Part shown: piece after piece, positions 56,074 to 64,000 of the stretch | Position numbering within the stretch: the first letter of the stretch is position 1 | Layout: every line of letters begins with the position of its first letter | Source of the DNA: Pycnococcus provasolii | Taxonomy: Eukaryota; Chlorophyta; Pseudoscourfieldiophyceae; Pseudoscourfieldiales | Assembly (NCBI GenBank): GCA_049487715.1 | Contig: CP150583.1 | Span: 62,001-126,000 of the forward strand | Direction: 5' to 3' | Length of the DNA: 64,000 bases | Program-made: the position numbers and the translations under genes | Notes under the pieces: generated by a model | The model's input: only the letters and a program-made list of their open reading frames with translations | The model's database searches: none | What the model was told of the DNA's origin: nothing

Positions 56074-59000
56074 ATGGCGCCTGCTTTCCCCCCTGTACCT
56101 ACCACCTCCATGATGATCTTTTGGACGACGACCACCTTGTGGATAGTAGTAGTGCTCGTCCTCACGACAGGTTTCTTCGTCGTCGTCGACGATCATCACT
56201 CATGCGCCGCGGCGAAGTCTCTGGGAGAAGCCATCCGTGCTGATGCTCCGAACAACAACAACACCAACGACGAAAACGAAAACGAAAACAATGTGGACAC
56301 CAAAAAGAAGACTCTGCTCTCCTCCTATCTGCATAAGCTCGTGGTGAAGGAGCAGCACGCTTTCCTCCAGCAGCGCAAAAACAACAACAACACGACCATG
56401 AACAACAGCAGCAGCAGTGACGTCGGCGGTCGCCGCCGCCGCCGTCTGCTTGAGGACGACGATGCGAAGAATGTGATGATGAAGTCTGAGGCTACTACTG
56501 CTCCTGGACCACCAGTCTTCCATCCCAACGAAGCCATGCTTTCCGGTAGCACCACATTCAGCATTCACCACAGTAGTGTCGAGGATGTGATTCTGCCAGA
56601 GACGACAGTGATTCGCTACGACGACGACGACGACGACTTCTACTACGACGGCGACTACTACGACGACGACATCGATCAGGAGGTGGCAGATGACTCGGAG
56701 GCAATGCACAAGCGCTATCACATACACTTCAAATCTTCGATCATCTTCGAGGAAAAGTCGCAATTCAGTCCAGGAAATGCGATGCGTTCGCAGGAGATTG
56801 CTTTGGATCGCGATGTGCTGCAGCAGGCCTGTGACGAATTTCTTGGTGGAGAGAGCTGGTGTGGCGAAGATGAGCGTGAGCGTGCGCTGCAGATTTCTTC
56901 TTCTTCTTCCACCACCGCCGCTGATGATGATGTGATTGACCAGAACGATGATGGTGATGATAATGGCGCCGCCTCCGGACGTGTCAAGGATGGTATTCTT
57001 GAGCATCTGCTCATCGTATCTGCGTGGCTCACCCCGGAGGAAGTGTCTCGCTTGCGCGTTGCACTTCGTCCATTCGTGCAGTTTATCGAGGAGGATGCGA
57101 TGGTGGAGCTTCCAGATCACGGCGAACGCGTCACGCGCGAGTCACACATCCTGCACGTGGACGATGACATCCCAGATCCGTCAATTGAACCAGCAATGGC
57201 TATGCAGATGGTTCTCGAACGCGCGGGCATTCATCACCGATTTCACAGTCACGACGACGACAACGACGAGGCGCCACCGCCGCCGATCACCATAAGCGAT
57301 CGTTTTGCATCGTCATCAGTCACTACAACAAGTAGTAGTGGCTTCATCATAAACGAAACAACTCCCGTTTCAGAACGCATCGACATGCTTCGTTCTCGCA
57401 TGAGGACTGGGCAGAGTATTTTTGAAATCGGAGGATCGGCGACGAGTTCAGCAGCCGCCACTCCTGTGGCGGTGACGGCGAGTTCAGCCAAAAGCGCCGC
57501 CGCTGGCTTTGGCTTTCTCGCACAGCAGGAACGCAGCGGCCAAAACAACTACAAGACTCGGCAGAACGGGCAACGTCGAGGAAGCTACTCAAGAACTAAC
57601 GAAAACAACGTTCAGCAGCCGTCGACGACGAACAAAGCTTTCTCGTGGGCACTCGATCGTATTGACCAGCAATCGCTTCCTCTGGACTCGACGTATACAA
57701 CGCCACACAAATTCACTGGAAAGGGAGTGACAATCTGGGTGCTTGACACAGGATTGAACAGCAATCATGTGGAGTTCAAGGGAAAGAACAAAATTGCTAG
57801 TGCCATGGGTCGGAGCTTTCGTACCAGCGACAAAACTACGGCAGATCGCTTTGGCCACGGCTCGCATGTCGCAGGACTTGCTTGTGGATTGAACACTGGC
57901 GTCGCGCCGGGTGCAAATGTCGTTCCCATGGCGGTGATGGATAGCAAGGGCAAGGGACGCGTCGACCACGTCGTTCAAGCGCTCAACCACATCTACGGGC
58001 TTGCCAGTCAAGCTGTGCCACTTAGCTCTGGAGACAAATTGCCAGACGACGAGGTTAACCCACAATCGCGTGCCGGTCAAATTGCTCTTGCTCGCAGCTC
58101 CGTGGTGGTAATGTCTCTACGAGGCCCACACTCGTACACGCTGAATTCCATCATCGAGAAGCTGTCTAAGGTCGGCGTCCTGTGCGTGACCGCGAGCGGC
58201 AACGATGCAAGGGACGCAAGCCCGTACAGCCCACCGAATTCTCAGCATGCGATTACCGTCGGCGCCACGACGACGAACGACAATCGTGCGGAGTACTCCA
58301 ACTACGGTGCCGTGGTTGATATCATGGCACCAGGATCCAATGCAAGGAGCGCGTACCACACGGGTAAGAACTCGTACGCGGCGCTCTCGGGCACCTCGAT
58401 GGCGGCACCTCTTGTAGCTGGCGCGGCAGCACTCATTCTGCAGGCGGAGCCGTGGATGATGCCGAACGAAATCAAGGCGCTTCTCAAGAATACCTGCAGC
58501 AAGGGCAAGATTCGAGATCTTCGCGGAAGTGCGAATTGCATGCTGAATGTGAATGCATTTGAGGATTGGCTTGACGAGCCGTATGACAACGACGACGAAG
58601 TTTCACCGTTCTCTGCATTTGATCGTTTCAGTGCGATAAAAAAGGACAACAACAACAACAAGGACGACGGCGACGACAACAACGAACGTCAGAAATTGAA
58701 GCGCAGCAGCAGCAGCAAGAGGACGCGTGATGCAAGTAAGAGGATCCGCAAGAAGAGGATGGAGGAAGATGAGAAGGCGATCCCTTTGGCAAAATCACGA
58801 TCACCATCATCTTCTCCATCTCAGGTTGGTAATCGGCAAGAGAAAGACCAAGAAAAAGAAGAAGAGAAGAAGGCTGAAGGTGTGCTGAAGGTGGGAGAAA
58901 AAGTGGAAAATGAGATGGACATGGTCGTCGACTATGGAGAGCTCGAGGACGAAATTCTCCTTGATTATGCCGATCTGTGGGAGTGGGAGCGGGTCTTTCC

Positions 59001-60681
59001 TTCGATCGATGAGGCAGCTGACAAGTCGGATCAGACGACGTTACTCGAGAAGTTTGGCGAACCATCTCCACCAACACGTGAGGAGGCGTCGAAGTTGCAC
59101 GACGGCGCGGAGCAGCCAGCCATCGGAGATCCCGCCGGCTTCGTAGTTTGCGCGTCGCATGCATGGGAGCTCGGCAGGCTGGATTCTGGCGGCGGGGTTG
59201 CACGAGACGTGACAGCGAATGGGGCTGCTGATCAGCGATGCCTCAGGGGGTCGTCAAACATATCATCGTCATCATCATCTGCCGGGCATCGCGTATACAC
59301 CGGCGTACCTTGGGATGCGAGGCTGGGTGGTCCCGCAGCACAGGGCAACCCCCCAGCTGCCAGTGAGGATGATGCAGGTACCCGTGGACCCGAGGAGCTG
59401 CTTTGGCGTGCCGACGGCCTTTGGCTCGATGGCGATGGATCATTCCTGGAAATGTCGCCGCCACCCGAGGCTGGGCTAGGAGGCGCGAATGCAGCCGCGA
59501 TGAATGCAAGCTTCCGTTCAGGCGGCAATGGCTTCGCACTCGCCATGTGGGTGCGCGTGCACGAGCACCGCATGCACGCGACGCTCATGGACTTGCACTA
59601 CGTGCAATCGCCATCGCCGTCGTCGTCGCAAGACGTGCTGTATCGAGGTGGCTGGTCCGTTCGCACGTCGTTCGACGGCCTGCTCGACGCCCGTGCGTGG
59701 CGTCACCAAGGATCGCCCGTGCCCATGGTTGCTGCCGCTCAACGTGGAGTGAAGCGTGGGAGCAGGTCACGGCAAAATAAGCAGCAGGTTGTGTGGAACA
59801 TCGACGCGATCGAGGCCATCTCGAGCTCAAAGGGTGCCCTTCCCGAGCAGAAGTGGGCGCACGTCGTTCTGAATGTGCACGGCAACTCGACGGCGACACT
59901 GCACGTCAACGGCACGAGCGTCGCAGTTCTTGAGCACACCGTCACACGACAGGGATCGCGCGACGAAGATGCCAAGTCATTTGGCCTCCTTCCACCTCCC
60001 ACCGGAGGCAACTCGACAAACGACGACAGCGAAGTCCTTGCGGCTGGAACAGCAACAGCTGGTGGCGATGCCGCCTTCACGCTTCGCCTTCTCGTCGGCG
60101 CATCCGCCTTCCCTGGCGGCGGCGATCTCACGAGCCTTCGTGCCCGCGTGGCTGACATTCGCCTCTACCCACAGCCAATCGGCGTCGAGGAGCAGCGTGC
60201 CATCCGTGAATGGCAGCTGTCGCGCGGGGTAGTTGGTCCTCTTGGCGGTGCACCCATCGAGGAGACGGCGGGAATGCGCGACGAGTTTAGCGCGAGGTCG
60301 TGCCCCGCATTTTTGGACAATGCACGCACGTGCGGGAATGTGACAGCTTTCGCCAATGCGCTGGGTGGCAACAGCAACTCAACCGGTTCGTCCGATTCAG
60401 GAGAAGGTGGCACAGGCGCCGGCACAGGCACGGCACGTACGCGTACGATGGTGAATGGCGTTATGGCAAATCTGGACTCGCACGGCTTGCCGGCTTTGCT
60501 GCTTGAAGAGGACGAGGTGGTACTCGGCTGCGGGCTGAGGTGCGCCATCGTGGGAGGGCGTTGTATGGGAACGTCGTCCTTCTGTCCCTTCGGTGCGGCG
60601 GTGGATAGCTGGTGTGGCAAGGGTGGGGATGGCTGCGTGTGCTGCCTCCCTGGTTTGGAGCCATTAGGTTTGACTTTGTGA
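56074..60681 (+). CDS. Secreted subtilisin-family (S8, proteinase-K-like) protease with I9 prodomain and LamG-like tail
   Basis: A 1535-aa protein. An N-terminal hydrophobic segment (about 20-38, LWIVVVLVLTTGFFVVV) is followed by a disordered Asn/Asp-rich region, an I9-type inhibitor prodomain (SAWLTPEEVSRLRVAL near 320) and the catalytic domain introduced by WALDRIDQQSLPLD. Catalytic residues: Asp 558 (VLDTGLNSNH), His 595 (FGHGSHVAGLACG), oxyanion Asn 710 (TASGNDAR) and Ser 775 (LSGTSMAAP), so it is probably active. A Lys/Glu-rich spacer of some 150 residues leads to a concanavalin/LamG-like domain (about 1150-1370: FALAMWVRVHEHRMHATLMD, HVVLNVHGNSTATLHVNGTS, RARVADIRLYPQPI), then a Cys-rich end (LGCGLRCAIVGGRC, CVCCLPG). 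An upstream GTG at 56038 was not used. TGTAA follows at 60749. Confidence 0.88.
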   Translation: MAPAFPPVPTTSMMIFWTTTTLWIVVVLVLTTGFFVVVDDHHSCAAAKSLGEAIRADAPNNNNTNDENENENNVDTKKKTLLSSYLHKLVVKEQHAFLQQRKNNNNTTMNNSSSSDVGGRRRRRLLEDDDAKNVMMKSEATTAPGPPVFHPNEAMLSGSTTFSIHHSSVEDVILPETTVIRYDDDDDDFYYDGDYYDDDIDQEVADDSEAMHKRYHIHFKSSIIFEEKSQFSPGNAMRSQEIALDRDVLQQACDEFLGGESWCGEDERERALQISSSSSTTAADDDVIDQNDDGDDNGAASGRVKDGILEHLLIVSAWLTPEEVSRLRVALRPFVQFIEEDAMVELPDHGERVTRESHILHVDDDIPDPSIEPAMAMQMVLERAGIHHRFHSHDDDNDEAPPPPITISDRFASSSVTTTSSSGFIINETTPVSERIDMLRSRMRTGQSIFEIGGSATSSAAATPVAVTASSAKSAAAGFGFLAQQERSGQNNYKTRQNGQRRGSYSRTNENNVQQPSTTNKAFSWALDRIDQQSLPLDSTYTTPHKFTGKGVTIWVLDTGLNSNHVEFKGKNKIASAMGRSFRTSDKTTADRFGHGSHVAGLACGLNTGVAPGANVVPMAVMDSKGKGRVDHVVQALNHIYGLASQAVPLSSGDKLPDDEVNPQSRAGQIALARSSVVVMSLRGPHSYTLNSIIEKLSKVGVLCVTASGNDARDASPYSPPNSQHAITVGATTTNDNRAEYSNYGAVVDIMAPGSNARSAYHTGKNSYAALSGTSMAAPLVAGAAALILQAEPWMMPNEIKALLKNTCSKGKIRDLRGSANCMLNVNAFEDWLDEPYDNDDEVSPFSAFDRFSAIKKDNNNNKDDGDDNNERQKLKRSSSSKRTRDASKRIRKKRMEEDEKAIPLAKSRSPSSSPSQVGNRQEKDQEKEEEKKAEGVLKVGEKVENEMDMVVDYGELEDEILLDYADLWEWERVFPSIDEAADKSDQTTLLEKFGEPSPPTREEASKLHDGAEQPAIGDPAGFVVCASHAWELGRLDSGGGVARDVTANGAADQRCLRGSSNISSSSSSAGHRVYTGVPWDARLGGPAAQGNPPAASEDDAGTRGPEELLWRADGLWLDGDGSFLEMSPPPEAGLGGANAAAMNASFRSGGNGFALAMWVRVHEHRMHATLMDLHYVQSPSPSSSQDVLYRGGWSVRTSFDGLLDARAWRHQGSPVPMVAAAQRGVKRGSRSRQNKQQVVWNIDAIEAISSSKGALPEQKWAHVVLNVHGNSTATLHVNGTSVAVLEHTVTRQGSRDEDAKSFGLLPPPTGGNSTNDDSEVLAAGTATAGGDAAFTLRLLVGASAFPGGGDLTSLRARVADIRLYPQPIGVEEQRAIREWQLSRGVVGPLGGAPIEETAGMRDEFSARSCPAFLDNARTCGNVTAFANALGGNSNSTGSSDSGEGGTGAGTGTARTRTMVNGVMANLDSHGLPALLLEEDEVVLGCGLRCAIVGGRCMGTSSFCPFGAAVDSWCGKGGDGCVCCLPGLEPLGLTL

Positions 60682-60872
60682 TTCCGTAGGGTGGGGATGG
60701 CTGCGTTTGCTGCCTCCCTGGTACGGAGCCGGTAGGTCTAACTTTATTTGTAATTCACGGAATCACACTTTTTTGGTCTCATGAGGGAGAGGACCGCGTG
60801 ATGTCCTGCGCCGTGTGTGGGATGCAGCGTGTTATGGGTTAAATTCCGGGAAACGCGCGCGTGTTACACACA
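60682..60872. repeat. Near-copy of protease gene end
   Basis: GGGTGGGGATGGCTGCGT.TG and the following CTGCCTCCCTGGT..GGAGCC occur at about 60622-60666 inside the gene and again at about 60690-60734 just after the stop: a tandem duplication of roughly 67 bases that includes the terminal codons. A minus-strand TGTAA (60864-60868) serves the next gene. Confidence 0.75.
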
Positions 60873-62255
60873 CTAACTGCGTTCGCGTTTCGTGCTCGGT
60901 CCCGCCGCGTCTGCGCCATCCGCCGACGGACCGACCTCGTGCGCGCGCTTTTTGTTTTCGCGCTCCTCCATCATCGCGCGCTCCGTGCGTCGAACCACGG
61001 ACTTGAGGTACGCCGCGAACGCGGGGTCCTCGCACGCGAGCGGGCGCTCCGCCGTCTCCGCGTCCGCGTCGAAGCAGAAGTACTCGATCGCCTCAAGGTC
61101 GCCCGACCGGTCCGTCGCGGCGGACGCGCCAATGTCGCGGAGGCGGCGGAGCAGGACGCGCTCGCGCTCGCGCTTGTCCAGCTTCTGCGGAACCTCGTCG
61201 ATCGTAAAATCGTTCGGGTTATAACGAAGCCACGTAATCTTCACGCCATCCACGCCGCCGAACCCGAGGCTTCCGAGCGCGAGCGCCTCGTGCACGCGCC
61301 CGATGCGCTTGACGTCGCACGCAACCCCACCAAAGTAAAATCTGTGTTGATGCTCGTCGATTTCCAGGAAGATGAGGACGTTCGGCGAACCGCCGATGGG
61401 ACAAATCACGAAATCGATCCGGGCGTACGCCGCGGTACTCCCATCCTGGAGGCACCGGAACTCGATCCGGAACTCGCGGCGAAAATGACCAGGGACGGGT
61501 GCCGAATCGTCGTTCGCGGCGTCCATCACGTACCCGTCGCGGAGCAGCGCCTTCGTCCAGCGCTCTTCCTCCTTCTTCTTCTTCTGAATGCCTTCGGGCG
61601 TGTGATAACCTTTGACGTGCTTCTTGAGCTCGACGGTCGTCACGAAGCGCATGCCGCACGCCGGCTCGGTACACGCATGGGGGCGCTCGTTCGTATGTCG
61701 GAACATGGCGTGCACTTTCAGATTTGGCTTTCGCGTCGCCGCGTACGTACATCCTGGGAACTGACATTTGAACGGTTTTTCGCCCGTGTGCGTTCGCTCG
61801 TGCTTTATCAGAGTTCCCTTGTCCGCCGTTTCATACGTGCATCCTGGGAACGAGCACTTGAACGGTTTTTCGCCCGTGTGGGTTCGTTCGTGCACTTTCA
61901 GATTTACCTTTTGCGTCGCCGCGTACGTACAATTCGGGAACGAGCACTTGAACAGTTTTTCGCCCGTGTGCGTCCGCTCGTGCACTTTCAGATTTGCCTT
62001 TTGCGTCGCCGCGTACGTACAATTCGGGAACGAGCACTTGAACAGTTTTTCGCCCGTGTGCGTCCGCTCGTGCACTTTCAGATTTGCCTTTTGCGTCGCC
62101 GCGTACGTACATCCTGGGAACGAGCACTTGTGGGTTTTTTTGACCTCATGGACCTCATGGACAGCGCGAACGTGTCGGTTGCGATTGGACGTGGATGGGA
62201 ACACCTTGTGGCAGTGCGGACACGTAGCGTCCTGGCGCGCTTGCTTCTCGGTCAT
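60873..62255 (-). CDS. Seven-finger C2H2 zinc-finger protein fused to a giant-virus-type nuclease-like domain
   Basis: A 460-aa protein with a true ATG (MTEKQARQDATCPHCHKVF). Residues 12-220 hold seven C2H2 fingers; fingers 2-6 have classic TGEK-type linkers (HERTHTGEKLFKCSFP) and fingers 2-4 are nearly identical (CTYAATQKANLKVH). The second half (about 260-420) contains ARIDFVICP, VLIFLEIDEHQHRFY and VACDVKRIGRV, then VKITWLRYNPNDF. This spacing matches a protein family common in nucleocytoplasmic large DNA viruses of algae and protists (typically EIDE.QH...C..KR...I.FIRFNPD.Y), thought to be a PD-(D/E)xK-like nuclease: Asp of RIDF, Glu of LEIDE and Lys of DVKR could be the metal triad. The C terminus is Lys/Arg rich, nuclear-signal-like. 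DNA-directed cutting by a natural finger-nuclease fusion is inference. Confidence 0.78.
   Translation of the reverse strand: MTEKQARQDATCPHCHKVFPSTSNRNRHVRAVHEVHEVKKTHKCSFPGCTYAATQKANLKVHERTHTGEKLFKCSFPNCTYAATQKANLKVHERTHTGEKLFKCSFPNCTYAATQKVNLKVHERTHTGEKPFKCSFPGCTYETADKGTLIKHERTHTGEKPFKCQFPGCTYAATRKPNLKVHAMFRHTNERPHACTEPACGMRFVTTVELKKHVKGYHTPEGIQKKKKEEERWTKALLRDGYVMDAANDDSAPVPGHFRREFRIEFRCLQDGSTAAYARIDFVICPIGGSPNVLIFLEIDEHQHRFYFGGVACDVKRIGRVHEALALGSLGFGGVDGVKITWLRYNPNDFTIDEVPQKLDKRERERVLLRRLRDIGASAATDRSGDLEAIEYFCFDADAETAERPLACEDPAFAAYLKSVVRRTERAMMEERENKKRAHEVGPSADGADAAGPSTKRERS
61740..62130 (-). repeat. Zinc-finger-encoding tandem repeats, 90-base period
   Basis: Fingers 2 to 6 are encoded by 90-base units (shared words GTTTTTCGCCCGTGTG, CGTTCGTGCACTTTCAGATT, GCGTCGCCGCGTACGTAC on the plus strand). 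Units at about 61900-61990, 61990-62080 and 62080-62115 are nearly identical, showing recent expansion or homogenisation. Confidence 0.85.
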
Positions 62256-62441
62256 GAGGGGGGGAGAGGTCCGCTCGCGGCTCCGCAGGCACCGTCCGTC
62301 AGCTCGCTCACACGCCTGTGATCTCGGGGAGGGAGGGGGAAGTCTTCCTAAGGGGGGTCGGTCCCCCGAACCCTAAATTTTGCTCACTTTCCGGTGGGTG
62401 GGGGGGAACGCGTGATTGCCGTTGATTCTTTTTTTACATTG
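62256..62441. other. Short spacer, no gene
   Basis: Upstream of the finger-nuclease gene; contains CCCGAACCCTAAATTTT (about 62367), a telo-box-like word. A minus-strand TGTAA lies at 62434-62438, immediately beyond the stop at 62442. Confidence 0.5.
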
Positions 62442-63649
62442 CTAAAGCACCAGCGCCTGTGCTTTCTTTTCGTTGGTGGGATCCTGTTTTTGGGGCACGG
62501 ATGGCATGTGCATCGCCACGGGTGGTGATGCGCCGGACAAATGGTACGTCACATCCGGCGCGATCGGTCGTTCCGGTGCAGTCATCAATGGCGCTGTGAT
62601 CACGTTTCGGAACGCGTGAGGGCGGTGCGCCTCGAGAAGTGCTTTCGCCTGATCATCATTTGCCACGCCATAATGCTGTCCACCACCAGCTCTGGTTCGT
62701 CGTCGTGTGGGAAATGCTGATGACCCTCAAGCACGGTGAATCGCAGCGTGGCATCGTTCTCCTGCACCTTCGAGAGCTTCTGGAAGTGCTGCGCGATCGG
62801 ACCTCCCAATGGCGTGGCGGTGTCACATTCACCCCACACGATGCACAGAGGAGGCGGCTGTCGATTCGCCAGCCGCGCTGCTTCCAGCACCTGATCGTAG
62901 ATAATTTCAGGTCGCTCACCTGCGTCGTCGGTGAGCATGGCCACAAACGCGTCGAGTGCATCTTCGTCTTCTGCTGGCGCCACGACGGACGTGACGAGAT
63001 CGTCGTCGACATGTTCCGGATTGAACGGATAGAATGTCTTGAGTGCGTTGCCAACCCCCTCTGGTGAGCGCACACCGTCAAACAGCCGTTTTGCAACCCA
63101 CTTTGTCTTCAGGAGGGCGTTGAGCACGGCGAGCACAGCCTTGAACGGGACGTAGATCAGCCTCAAGTTGGGATCGTACTCGAAGTCCGTGTCGAGCATG
63201 CGCACGTTGTTGTTCATGCCGCCTGCGACGTTAACGCACACAGCCCCTCGCACGAACGTTCCGTTGGAGGGACAAGCAAGCGCTTGAAGCGCGGAGAGCG
63301 ATCCGATGGAGTTTCCGACGACGTATGCTCCTCCACACACCTCCGCGGCGAATGCCGCAATCAGCTCTCCCCAAAGCTTGGTTGACAGCCTTTCCCCTTG
63401 CGGCATCGTCTTAGCTGACTTCCCGAAACCAAGTAGGTCGATGGCGTACACGTCTCTGTTGGAAGCTTTTGCTAAGACGGGCGCGAGGCGGTTCCAGTGG
63501 AACGAGGAGAGTCCAAAGCCATGCACGAGAACAAACGGCGTCTGATCGTTCTGGCGCGGAGTGTCTGCTGCTGCCGTTGCCTCTGCCCCCGCCGCCGAAT
63601 CAGCTTTGTAGCACACGTATGCGACGTCCGCGCCTTTGAATCGAAACAT
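62442..63649 (-). CDS. Plastid-type alpha/beta hydrolase (pheophytinase/epoxide-hydrolase-like), with an apparent C-terminal frameshift
   Basis: The first ATG is at 63649 (MFRFKGADVAYVC). The fold is clear: HGFGLSSFHWNRLAPVLAK (oxyanion strand), VYAIDLLGFGKSAK, nucleophile elbow VVGNSIGSL, acid in VWGECDTATP and His in LEGHQHFPHD. The layout resembles plant pheophytinase-like hydrolases. In the N-terminal frame the protein stops at 62600 with a poor tail (MIRRKHFSRRTALTRSET). Near 62685 another frame takes over with strong protein character (HYGVANDDQAKALLEAHRPH, FRNVITAPLMTAPERP) and ends at 62442, directly before a TGTAA signal; one lost C would join them. Upstream, 63717-63923 encodes a leader-like MMASMFVSYAYGVSPLMVPA in yet another frame, so a first exon or a second indel is likely. 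Substrate unknown. Confidence 0.7.
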
Positions 63650-64000
63650 GTTGGGAGGCGGCGTCAGAGTGCGAGATACGGTGCCAGTAGAAATCCGCTG
63701 AGAAGTCCCATCATCACTACGGGTAGTATTGGCAGGTAAAGGTAAATGGAAATGTACATGTGCGCGATCGAGATCGTCCGCCAACGAACACGCGTCGAGA
63801 AGGAGGAACAGACGGAGAAGGAGGACCAGACCGAGAAGAGCGAGAAGAGAGAGAGGATGAGCGTGCGGGAACCATCAAAGGAGACACGCCATAGGCATAG
63901 GAAACGAACATGGATGCCATCACCCGATGTTTTGGATTCGATCAACGCCTTAAGGGGAGCTCCGGAGAGCAAGGGGGGAAAAATATCTAAACACTTCCCC
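63650..64000 (-). other. Probable leader (transit-peptide) region of the hydrolase gene
   Basis: On the minus strand from about 63926 an ATG opens MMASMFVSYAYGVSPLMVPA followed by a Ser/Arg/Pro-rich stretch (SRRVFVGGRSRSRT), as in algal plastid leaders. Its frame stops at 63717 and differs from that of the hydrolase domain, which is open up to 63784 without ATG. An intron or indel between about 63720 and 63790 would connect them; no donor/acceptor pair in matching phase was convincing. Bases 63930-64000 show nothing recognisable. Confidence 0.45.

Overview
The window is nuclear DNA of a eukaryotic, almost certainly photosynthetic and flagellated protist; a chlorophyte (prasinophyte-type) green alga is the best fit. 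The reasons are: GT-AG introns; plastid-type leader peptides; the first codons of a glutamate synthase of plastid Fd-GOGAT type; two axonemal genes (outer-arm dynein light chain 1 and nexin-dynein regulatory complex subunit 7); and the chlorophyte polyadenylation signal TGTAA close behind about ten stop codons. The taxonomic placement is inference; no rRNA or organelle marker is present.

Layout. 1-9.7 kb: glutamate synthase 5' end (minus), GID8-like CTLH subunit, membrane-anchored 2H phosphoesterase-like protein, multi-pass membrane protein, a 933-aa kinase-like/TPR protein and a membrane protein. 10.07-10.4 kb: a poly-G/poly-T block that is probably artefactual. 10.6-15.6 kb: a possible 3' exon, a spliced VTC1/DUF202 protein, a class-II amidotransferase relic, an unknown protein and spliced dynein LC1. 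17.2-21.8 kb: an LRR-kelch-transglutaminase-like DRC7 gene broken by one apparent base deletion. 22-23.9 kb: coiled-coil protein and a small protein. 25.4-33.2 kb: a 2615-aa surface protein with seven Cys-rich repeats on poly-Thr linkers, Ig-like domains and a TRP-like membrane module. 33.6-34.2 kb: a TA-flanked MITE. 35-43 kb: unknown protein, plastid rhodanese, small Gly/Ser/Tyr protein, a long fold-back hairpin, a 584-aa unknown protein, a spliced plastid-type protein and a Ty1/copia reverse-transcriptase relic. 43-50.4 kb: homoserine-kinase-like enzyme, two-TM protein, GT23-like fucosyltransferase and an SLC25 carrier. 51.4-54.5 kb: secreted FSH1-type hydrolase with a mucin-like tail, and a RING protein. 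54.8-55.8 kb: an intact miniature LTR element with identical 138-bp LTRs and a 5-bp target duplication. 56-64 kb: secreted subtilisin with an I9 prodomain and LamG-like tail; a seven-finger C2H2 protein fused to a giant-virus-type nuclease-like domain (the most striking gene here); and a plastid-type alpha/beta hydrolase with apparent frameshifts.

The genes form no operon or obvious pathway; they are housekeeping, flagellar and surface genes separated by repeat-rich spacers. Many long open frames begin with a non-ATG codon, so starts given here are the first plausible in-frame ATG. All calls come from reading the sequence; no database search was run.
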